From Dimargaris cristalligena (lineage: Eukaryota > Kickxellomycota > Dimargaritomycetes > Dimargaritales > Dimargaritaceae): a stretch of 64,000 bases of DNA. The notes below the pieces were generated by a model that saw only the letters and a program-made list of their open reading frames with translations, did no database searches and had not been told where the DNA came from. Where the stretch lies: assembly GCA_027576995.1 (NCBI GenBank), contig JANBQC010000043.1:1-64000 (forward strand), given 5' to 3'. Position numbers and translations under genes: made by a program. Below are positions 55,680-64,000 of the stretch, in pieces; position 1 is the stretch's first letter, and the number at the start of each line of letters is the position of its first letter.

Positions 55680-56264
55680 TACCCAGGTGGATTACTCTTA
55701 GTCTATTATGAGTCCTGAGGATAGACTTCTAATGGTAGGTAGGGTCTAAGCTCAGCAAAGCTTTTATTATTATTAGATATAGAGGTAGGATACTAATTAA
55801 TAAGGGCTAGAGGTGATATATATTTAAGGGATATACAGGGGGTACATTTACTAACCAGTATATGAGGATAAGTGTATATAGAATTTATTAGATAAATAAG
55901 GGGTAGGAATAAGCTAAGGAGCTAACAGGTCCCAGTAGGGCCCTATTATATATATACATAGGGATAACTCCAGTAGAAGCTCCTATGAGAGAGAATACTA
56001 GTAAGACTAATGGATAGGTAAATAGACCAACCAGATAGCAATTAGTATCTGGAAAACTCTGATGGTAACTGGAAGAGAATTTGGATCAGCATATAAGTAA
56101 TTAGTATAAAGGGTAGAGTCCAGGTAGCAGAAAGGTTATATTATGATGAAGGATAGTCCCATAGTATTGGGCTTTACTATGGGAAAGCCAATATGGCATA
56201 TTAAGGCCCAATGTAGTCAGGAGGCCAACTAGCTAGATTAAGGTAGATTAGGTGAGTTGATAGG
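55680..56264 (-). mobile_element. LTR remnant, family 1, inverted
   Basis: The plus strand shows the complement of the family landmarks in reverse order: TTACTCTTAGTC, ATAGACTTCTAATGGTAGG, ACTAACCAGTATA, GGTAGGAATAAGCTAAGG, GGGCCCTATTATATATATA and finally GATTAAGGTAGATTAGG. It is more decayed than the copies at 47629 and 56955. Confidence 0.6.
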
Positions 56265-56274
56265 TTAATTCTTA

Positions 56275-56560
56275 GTAAAGATTCCAAATGGTGTTTAATA
56301 CTACCATAGGTATATATGGAATTATCAAGGCTATATTCTTTACTAATCCACAGATAAGTAGTCTTAATTATTCACAGTAATGTACAAAGGATAGGCCACA
56401 AACTTCTAGAAATTTAGGTAGCATGCTAGTTAAAAGTCTCCACTTTCAATACTTCCCAATACCAATACTGACTGCTAAAAAAGGGTATGATGAATGTGTA
56501 AGGCTCTTCTAGGCCTGTTTCAGACATTCATTTAACCCCATATCCCATCCCCCCAGCTGG
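56275..56560 (-). repeat. dispersed repeat, copy C (decayed fragment)
   Basis: Plus-strand GATTCCAAATGGTGTTTAAT through GGATAGGCCACA to TTCAGACATTCAT matches copy B at 53892-54150 in the same orientation, with many substitutions. The hairpin arms are no longer complementary. Confidence 0.6.
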
Positions 56561-56954
56561 TTATTTTAGAAATATTCTATTATGTCCAATGAGGTATTTA
56601 CAATTATTAGAGTTGATAGTTTATCAGTATCTTCAATGTATAAGTATATAATATAACTATTGATACACTCCAAATTATTAACTAAATCTTTTATCATTCA
56701 ATAACTAATACAATTACACTATTAAAGAGCCATTTATTTCTTATTGTAAGCAACATTTCAAGTGAATGGTGATAATCCCTTACGTAATCATAGGGCAATA
56801 TTATTCCACTTTACACCTGCCAAGATAATACACATGATTATATAGTATAATAATACAGAGATACTGTATTTTACAGCTGCAAGGCTTCCCATCTTCCACA
56901 GGAAGGGGTACTATCCCCCTATAGCCCCTTTAAGTCAAGAGAGTATAACTGCAA
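56561..56954. other. AT-rich sequence between repeats
   Basis: No gene. A short string TTGTAAGCAACATTTCAAG resembles 9896-9914, too short to interpret. Confidence 0.35.
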
Positions 56955-57545
56955 AAGGGCTATCAGACTATCTAATCTGCCTTAATCTAGACACATTAGT
57001 GTCCATCTCTATTAGGCCTTATAATACCATATTAACCTTCCCATGGTCACCTCTGGTACTATGGGATCACCCTCTATCATATAACCATTCCCCTTCTGGA
57101 CTCTTCCTCTTTGTACTAATCACTTAAGTGCTGATCCAAAGACTCTTCCAGCTACCAATAGAGTCTTCCAAGTCCTTGCAGCTATCTGGTTGGCCTATTT
57201 ACCCTAACCTAGTCTCAGTAACATCCTTCCCCTGGGACCTCCCTCTGGAGTTGTCCCTGTGTATATATAACTGGGCCCCCATTGGGACCAGTTAGGTCCC
57301 TTATCTTATTCTTACCCCCCTGATTTACCCCTAATAAACCCTATATATACTCACTTCCCCCATACTAACTAGTAAGTATACCTGCTGCATATCCCTTGCC
57401 TATACCTGTACTTAGCCTTTATTAGTTAGTACTACACCTACACCTAATGCTAGCAACTTGCTTGGCTAAGACTAAGCCCTGCCCACCATTAGAAGCCTAT
57501 CCTTAGGACTCTTGGTAGATTAAGAGTAGTTAACTTAGGTAATAA
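56955..57545 (+). mobile_element. LTR remnant, family 1
   Basis: Full-length-like copy parallel to 47629-48215, with GTATATATAACTGGGCCCCC, AATAAACCCTATATA and the GATTAAGAGTAGTTAAC end. Confidence 0.65.
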
Positions 57546-57559
57546 TTACTAATAAAAAT

Positions 57560-57680
57560 GAAGTAAAAATGACTATGCTCATTAGGGGTAGTGGCAGGGG
57601 CTCATTTACTCATCTGGGGTGTACTTCTGATATGTGCAAAAAGTAGATAAAAAATAGAAATAGGTAAAGATATAGTAAGT
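57560..57680 (-). mobile_element. fragment of LTR family 2, inverted
   Basis: The complement matches the first 120 bp of 49234-49713, including GAAGTACACCCC, GATGAGTAAATGAGCCCCTG and CCCCTAATGAG. It separates two direct family-1 remnants. Confidence 0.6.
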
Positions 57681-57689
57681 TTACTATAC

Positions 57690-58025
57690 CTACCCTATTA
57701 GTCTTAGCAGTATCTCACTTGGAATAGGCCCTCTGGAGTTATCCCTACAAATATATAATGGGCCCCTACTGTGATCTATTAGTACCTTAGCTTATTCTTA
57801 CCCCTAATATACCCACAATAATCTCTATATATACTCACCCCATAAACTAACTAGTAAGTATGCCTCCCTGCATGTCCCTTATATATACATTACATCTTAC
57901 CTTTATTAGTTAGTACTATACCTATACCCAATATTAGTAACCCTTTAGATAAGCCTAAGCCTCACCTACCATTGGAAATCTATCTCCAGGATTCTTAATA
58001 GACTAAAAGTGGCCAACCTGTACAG
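57690..58025 (+). mobile_element. LTR remnant, family 1, 5' truncated
   Basis: Keeps TATATAATGGGCCCC, CTATATATACTCACCCC, CTAACTAGTAAG and the CCATTGGAAATCTATC block, then GACTAAAAGTGG. A still more decayed partial copy may follow at about 58040-58265. Confidence 0.55.
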
Positions 58026-59528
58026 TATTGAGTAATTATTTATATTATTTAATATTCCCTCCTAGACAACCCTAATTAATCATTAGTATATAGAAATGCC
58101 CTACCCATATTATAATCTGTTAGTACTTTAGCTTATATATATACTTATTTTTCTATTAAAACTATATAAATTCACACTTTTGATAATGTAACTATTGAAC
58201 TAGGCAGGCTACTTAGAACTTAGACTGACACCTAGCCCTACTAATGTGAGTGCCTTAATGATTCTATATATGATAATTATACTGCCATAGGCAGGGATGG
58301 GATTTTGTATCCATGGGTAGGCACAGGTGTCAGGTGTTGCTATGCTTATCCATCATAAGGATGGCATGATGGTCCACAGCTCCAGGCAACTCTCCCATGC
58401 AAACAGCCTGAGATGTTAATTGTTTTTCCTCTGAATTCAGTGGTAGACTTTTGCCTCAGTTGGATTTTCCTTAATTTTGCCTTCATGAAACCTAAAAGTT
58501 AATTCCACTTAGTGGCAAGTGTGAGCAAGGGAATTATCCTTGAGGAGAACAATATGGTGGTGTTGTCTTCTGTTCCCTCTCATCTTACAATTTAACCTTA
58601 TATCACGACTACTCAGTAGATCCAAGGTGGGTTCTAATTTCTACAATGTTTCCTAATACACAATGCTAAGGATCCAAGTCCTAAAGTGTTTGGCTAGTTT
58701 TCTCCCTCTGTAGTTTTATAGCTGAACTACTTTGACTAACCTCTGCTGCAATACCATTTTCACATATCTTCCTTCACATATATATAGTCTTATAGTTGGC
58801 TCTATTAGCTGGCAAGTTATCTTTGAGATAAGTTTTTATTATTCAGAATAGATATCCATCCTTAACTTCACCCAGCATTTTACCCAATATCAGATGAAGA
58901 CTTCAACTGGAAGTCAATTTACATATTATTCTTTCTATTTACCTTATTTTCTCTATAACTAGTTTATTAACATGTAGTCACTGTGGCTCCTCCAGTTCTT
59001 AATTCCAATGATGGGAGTTTAGGATTGATTTATTTAGAATACTTTCCACCTTATCTGAGTTCCTACTCAAATAGTAGTTCCAATCTTCTTTGCCAAATGG
59101 AAGGTCCATTTCCCGAGTTCCCCATGTTCCTCCCAGGTACCAACCCCTCAAACCCAATGTCTAGTGAACCTACCATTCCAGGAGAAGTGAAGGAGAATCC
59201 CTCCAGCTCTTTCCTCAACATGGGAGCCCCTCAAAACATCAGCAGAACAACAATCACCAATCACTTTGCAAGTAACAATTAGTTTCCACCCCAGTCAACT
59301 AACTAAAGAACAAGAAATATATATTATAAATTAATATGCAATGTCCTAAACTTCTTATATCTTAGTATTATTTTTTATATATTCTTGAAAAGCCCCCCCC
59401 CCTCTCACAGAATTGTAGCTATTTAGCTCCACTAAGCCTGTAACATCTGGAACAGAATGGTCAAAGTTGTTATTTAAATATCCTGATTTATTGTCAGAAA
59501 CTCCTGATAGGTATTCTACTAAATCATA
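58026..59528. other. decayed region with an unassigned 99-codon frame
   Basis: At 58983-59282 (+) a GTG-initiated frame encodes a Pro/Ser/Asn-rich peptide containing MEGPFPEFPMFLPGTNPSN. It is preceded by a pyrimidine tract, TATAACTAG and CATGTAG (about 58930-58977), which resemble a branch point and 3' splice site, so it could be a 3' exon of a decayed element. A C-run lies at 59393-59402. Nothing else recognised. Confidence 0.3.
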
Positions 59529-59666
59529 TAGGTGAAATGTGGCCCAGCTGTATAAGGTTTTAAATGATATGTGTATGGGATAATACATGGGAGATTTATT
59601 TTTAACCAGTAATATTCACTTCATCTAATGGATTTTTTGTTATACAGCTTGGTTGAACCTCTCCCA
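59529..59666 (+). mobile_element. 138-bp TIR element, copy 5
   Basis: Begins TAGGTGAAATGTGGCCCAGC and ends AGCTTGGTTGAACCTCTCCCA with flanking TA at 59527-59528 and 59667-59668. The interior keeps GTGTATGGGATAATACATGG. Confidence 0.85.
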
Positions 59667-61249
59667 TATGTTTCCCTTACTAGCAAGCCTAAAGTAATAA
59701 ATATTACATTATTTGGCCTGCCACATGATAATTTTCAGAAAGAGTTACTCATGTGCCTCTTGGTAACATCCCTATTTCAATATTGAATATTTTATGACAC
59801 GGCTTCTGAGATGCACATTCTAAAAATCTGGACCACCTACTAATCCGGTCCATCATTGAGAACAGCTAAACGCCTTGGTAGTTAATATTTTCCTATTATT
59901 AACGTACACTTACTTATAAAGAGGTATTCGGCATACGAGCCATAGGGATCCACGATATCTATACCCAAGAGTCTTTCCACAGCTATTTTTTAGTATACCA
60001 TATACTATTATTACCCCATTTCCAACTCAACGGCCATTAAACTGCAGTTTATGTATTTTTTTTAGTGGTCCGCCCCCCCAACCCAAAAGCATTATATCTC
60101 CATCAGCTTCACCTCGGCGACAACTTATAATTGGTTTAGATCAATACATTATATAAATAAAGGGACGGTTGTTGCTTTCCGATCACGAAGGACATTTCCC
60201 CGCCTTTTTTGTTCTCACCCATGTCCCTTCCGAATCCGAGATATTATACGGCAGTTATTCTCAGAACCTGTTCAGAATTATTTCCAGTTATGAGGAATAG
60301 GTCTACCGGGTGGCTCTTCCAAATGAGGTGGGCTATGCAGTTTATTTGGAAACGTTAGCATCACCCTTACAGCTAAACTCCATCTTTATTGACCAAGAAC
60401 AATAGTTCAATATAGGGCTGGTCGGCCTTGTAAACCACCTTTTCCCCCTTATGTGTTCTCTTTTTTTGGTTGAGGTTCTGCCATTCTGACCCCCTTACAT
60501 CACACCTGTTCTCCCCCTGTGCTGCGCGCGGTTCCTTTTTTCCTGTACTTTCCTTTTAATTCAGTTTTTTTTGTCCATATTATACCAACTAGCTCGCTGG
60601 TCCCCCTCATTATGTACCAAATAAGTTAATAAAGCACGTCTCTTCCTGCCGAAGACTGCTTGCATTTTCCTCTAGGCTAGATCCCCCAGTCGACCCCGAT
60701 GATGGGGGAGTCGTCGGACCACTTCGCGAGAATTGGAATACTAAGGGTGATTGGAATTGGGTATGATCGCATTCTACCAGAACATAAAACCTTGAATCCA
60801 TTTTGATTTTCACACACTCGTTTGAGAAGGAGTGTGACTAAACAATAGCTGTATGCCGGTCTCCGCAGCATGGTATGCATAGACCTTCGGGTAATGGATG
60901 CTACCTGTCCTCCGCATTCTACATCCATCGTTTACCAGGAACTGGCCATATAATAGCATCCATTACGGTCGCCGGATTCTGAAATCAACATTAAACCACT
61001 AGTTCGCCAGCTTTTTTTATCCGATATTATCCACTTTTCCCTATGCGTGCTGCTGTCTGTCGACCACTGTCTCTTTAATCTACAAGGCTTTCGTTTGGCT
61101 TTACCATTCGACCCGTAGCATAGACTCTACGAGCCCAGCGTTGTCTATACCTACTTGCTCGTGACTTTTAATTTGGTATAAACCTATAAAAAACACATCA
61201 TCTTATCCATTTATTCCGTATTTCCTACTTGTCGGGCCTTTTACAAGCT
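59667..61249. other. intergenic region upstream of the ABC transporter
   Basis: AT-rich with long T-runs; small minus-strand frames at 60610-60928 are unrecognised. GTATAAACCTATAAAAA at about 61177-61193 may hold the TATA element of the ABC transporter, about 60-70 bp upstream of its ATG. Confidence 0.35.
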
Positions 61250-64000
61250 ATGGATAAGCCTTTCACTGACACCACCCCCACCATGGTAGTCACGCTTAAG
61301 CTGGCCGAGCATTGGTGGGAAGGTGCCATTTTGGCGGTCGGCTTGGCCCTGCTATCTCAGGTATCTCCTCCTGACGGTTTCCGTATGCATCCGACGGGGA
61401 TGGCCTTGGTCTACATCACTATCCTCGCTATTTTAATTGCGCGTCGCTACCGCTTGGGCCACCACTTGATCAGACCACATCAAAGAGAAGGTAAGACCAT
61501 ATCTGACCAAGCAAAGATAAATAGCAAATATATCACCCCACTCCACAATTCAAATTGCTTAAAAATTCTAACTTATATTGTATTATCTGACATACATCAA
61601 TTATATATTCTTTATTGTAGAAGCTTGGATGATTTCTTATAAATTCTATAGTCAACCGACTGGTCCTGGGATGTCCTGGCTATACACCATCCAAAGAGTA
61701 ATATGGATAGTATTCATATCCATGTATATCGAGGCCACTGCGGTTATAATCGCCGTGTACGCCGACCCTGCCTCGCCGACAGACTGGCATCCCTGGCTCA
61801 CCTCGGCAATAATTCAACAGGCCACTCTTGCCTTCACCGTCGGGGTTTACTATTTCCTGTACTCCGAGGCCGATGCTCAGTCCATTATCCAAAAGAAGTC
61901 CGGTCTGCTTCCTCACTGGCTACAACTATGGGTCGTAGCGGTTGTTTTCCATGCCTGGGAGCTCTACCAGATTATACTGAGTAGCCGGCATCCCAACAAT
62001 AGCCCCTTTGGCGCTGATTTATTTGCACATTACCTTACATTAGGCATAGTAGTCATCAAGCTACTGTTGGCCATTTCCAGCGTAGCTATTCCACTCTTTA
62101 CCATGTGGTACCACGCTGTGGGGATTTTCTCAGCGGCCAACTCGCCCCATGACCCAAGGACGTCAGAGGCCGAGAAGGAAGAATCTGTTTTGACGAACAA
62201 AAATCCCGAGGATGCCCCTCCTCCCCATTACTCAGTGTGGGTGGTCTACACCCGAACACTTCGTATTATTTGCAGTCAGGTGCTCACTTTGGATGTTCCC
62301 ACAGCCTTTCGATTGGCATTGAGCTGGATGTTGGAGTTCTTTTTACAGTGGGCCCGGGCCTTTAAACCGAGTTGTTATAAGAGCCTTCTCGACTCGCTGT
62401 CTAATCGCGAATTGGCCTTCCCCGCTTTAGCCGCGTACAGCGTGGCCAGTATATTCAACAGAATGGCCAGTGCGACATTGAGGCGGTATGGCCACCGCTC
62501 TTCCACTATACGGTCGTTTATTCTATCAAAGTGCAGTGTGTTCATGTACTCAATCACGCAGGCCAAGTCAATGCGGTTTCACGCGGAAAGTTCCAACCAC
62601 AGACTGACCTATACATACTCTGACGCTACCAGAGGTCTGTACGGATTTGTGGAGCTTTTTTTTGTTAAGTTAGGCCCCGCCCTGTTGGGGATGTTAATGA
62701 CCATGTACCAGTTTCATTGGTTTTACAATCCTTACTTTATGCCTCTTTCGTTAGCCATGGGTCTATGGGAACTGGCCACAAAGACTGTGATTGCCCCAGT
62801 TATTAACATTGACCGATACTACTGCAGCCTTCAGCGGTCGCTCGAATCACGGGAGTACAATTCGGCCATCAAATCCTCCAACCTAGTGAAGCAGTATGCA
62901 GGGGAGCAGTTCCACATCGATAGGCACCTGGACTTCGTCACCAAGGGCGGGTATGTATCTGGGGTGGATGATTATACAGATAGGTGTATAACGTTCAAAG
63001 ATATTCCCCGAATGGCCAAGAAGCTACTCCAATTTATAGGCATCGTAATGTGTCTACGTCTGCTAGCCCGTGGTGAAATGAAATCCACCGACGTTCTGTT
63101 CTTCGTGTCCCATTTTCACGAAACCTATCGTCCCTTGACTTATTTAGCCAATCTCATACGTGAAATCAGTCAAGTATCTGATGACTGTCGAGTCCTTCTA
63201 CATCTCATTGACAATTACAATGATGTATGCGATCCCGATGACGCACCTGCCAATTGGGATATTTATGGAGGGACCATCGAGTTTAAGGACGTATATTTCA
63301 GCTACAACCCGAAGCGCCCGATACTCAACGGAATCAGCTTTAAGGTCCAGGGCGGCACCACTACGGCAATTGTCGGCGAGACCGGAGGTGGTAAAACTAC
63401 AATAGCGCACTTAATTGCGCGCCTTTACGACGTTAACCAGGGAAGTGTCACCATTGACGGGGTTGATGTACGCCATGTAAAGCAAAAGGACCTCCGCAAG
63501 TCCATCTCGATTGTGCCGCAGGTAAATTACTGGTGATGTAAATAATGGATATATTTGTCAAATTTTCTATAATCTTCTTTTAATTTGAAATTTCCTAATC
63601 CCAACCTGCCCAACTGCATACTTTATGCTTGAACTGTACTTTCCCCAAACATTCCCCGTCTGCTTTCGATCTATTTGCCCGACTCGTAAACTCGGATTGG
63701 AAGAATGCCAAAATGTTGTATACAACCATCCGGCATAACATTCAGTACGGGACAGCTTCCACCAACATGAGTGCCACATTGGAAGATGTCCACGAAGCCG
63801 CTCGTAAGGCACAAATTCATGATAAGATTATATCCCTTCCAAATGGCTATGAGTCGGAAATTTACGGATCAGGCATTAGGTTTAGCGGTGGAGAAATGCA
63901 GCGCATCAATATTGCGCGGGGTTTGGTACGACCTAACAAAATACTTCTTTTAGACGAAGCCACCTCGGCCCTGGACATGATTACCGAGCGGAAGGTCCAG
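61250..64000 (+). CDS. HMT1/ABCB6-type half ABC transporter, 5' part (runs off the window)
   Basis: Three exons are visible: 61250-61490, 61621-63521 and 63704-64000, giving 813 residues so far. An extra hydrophobic N-terminal domain (about 1-215) precedes the six-helix ABC transporter domain (about 270-560), as in fission-yeast Hmt1 and ABCB6. These reside in vacuolar or related membranes and export metal-thiol conjugates or porphyrins. The nucleotide-binding domain shows Walker A GETGGGKTT (about 666-674), the Q-loop end SIVPQ at the exon 2 boundary, the signature FSGGEMQRINIARGL and Walker B ILLLDEATSALD. Splice phases are consistent: phase 1 at the first intron, phase 0 at the second, which joins VPQ to NAKMLYTTIRHNIQYG. 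The start is ATG 61250; an upstream TTG adds nothing. The 3' end lies outside the window. Confidence 0.92.
61491..61620 (+). other. ABC transporter intron 1
   Basis: GTAAGA donor, TTGTAG acceptor, 130 bp, TCTAACT branch-like motif about 50 bp before the acceptor. Joins Arg-Glu to Glu-Ala-Trp in frame. Confidence 0.85.
63522..63703 (+). other. ABC transporter intron 2
   Basis: GTAAAT donor after the Gln of the Q-loop; acceptor most likely GGAAG ending at 63703, 182 bp, phase 0. A stop codon lies five codons into the intron, so splicing is required. The acceptor choice is set by protein homology; the pyrimidine tract is weak. Confidence 0.75.

Noticed and set aside
1..64000. tRNA, rRNA and CRISPR arrays
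   Set aside because: I looked for T-loop GGTTCGAATCC-type strings, rRNA-like blocks and regularly spaced short repeats and found none that hold up; a tRNA-scanning program could still find a diverged tRNA.

Overview
The window looks like nuclear DNA of a fungus, probably an early-diverging (zygomycete-grade) lineage. Nearly every recognisable protein is a fungal-type housekeeping protein: mitochondrial ribosomal mS23, Cwh43 with its fused C-terminal domain, Utp15, Snx4/Atg24, Niemann-Pick C1, a single cytosolic-type glycyl-tRNA synthetase, an Izh3-like receptor and an HMT1/ABCB6-type ABC transporter. Introns are few and short, with GT..AG ends. Several coding regions begin at ATG codons preceded by pyrimidine-rich leaders. 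Coding regions are GC-rich islands in AT-rich intergenic DNA. The phylum is an inference; nothing in the window fixes the species.

Layout: 1-1.3 kb holds decayed LTR retrotransposon remnants and one 138-bp inverted-repeat element. A zinc-finger gene (3.0-4.2 kb, +) follows, then 4.3 kb without a recognisable gene but with unassigned coding-like fragments. The conserved gene block is mS23 (8.5-9.4, -), CWH43 (11.3-14.4, -), UTP15 (16.1-17.9, +), SNX4 (18.7-20.8, +, two exons) and a DDB1/RSE1/CPSF160-family gene (21.6-26.3, +, two exons). Six bases after its stop codon a dispersed repeat (copy A, 26.35-29.03 kb) begins. A five-domain fasciclin membrane protein (30.4-33.1, -), NPC1 (36.1-40.2, +), glycyl-tRNA synthetase (41.0-43.0, +), a secreted CBM19-like protein (46.1-46.6, +) and an Izh3-like protein (51.0-52.5, -) follow. 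A second, inverted copy of the dispersed repeat (copy B, 53.51-55.68 kb) comes next, then nested LTR remnants to about 58 kb, and the 5' part of an HMT1-type ABC transporter (61.25 kb to the window end, three exons visible).

Functional themes: several neighbours act in the endomembrane system (Cwh43 GPI-lipid remodelling, Snx4 endosomal sorting/autophagy, NPC1 sterol export, fasciclin protein, ABC transporter), but eukaryotic gene order rarely implies shared function and no operon-like logic is claimed. Four introns were resolved by combining reading phase, splice signals and family homology; two of them restore a gene end that a single open frame misses (SNX4 C-terminus, DDB1-family N-terminus).

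The most unusual non-genic signals are a five-copy family of TA-flanked elements, each 138 bp, and a pair of inverted 2.2-2.7-kb repeats enclosing a 24.5-kb, five-gene block. One repeat copy carries a 560-bp solo-LTR-like insertion whose empty site is preserved in the other. No rRNA, tRNA or CRISPR array was recognised.
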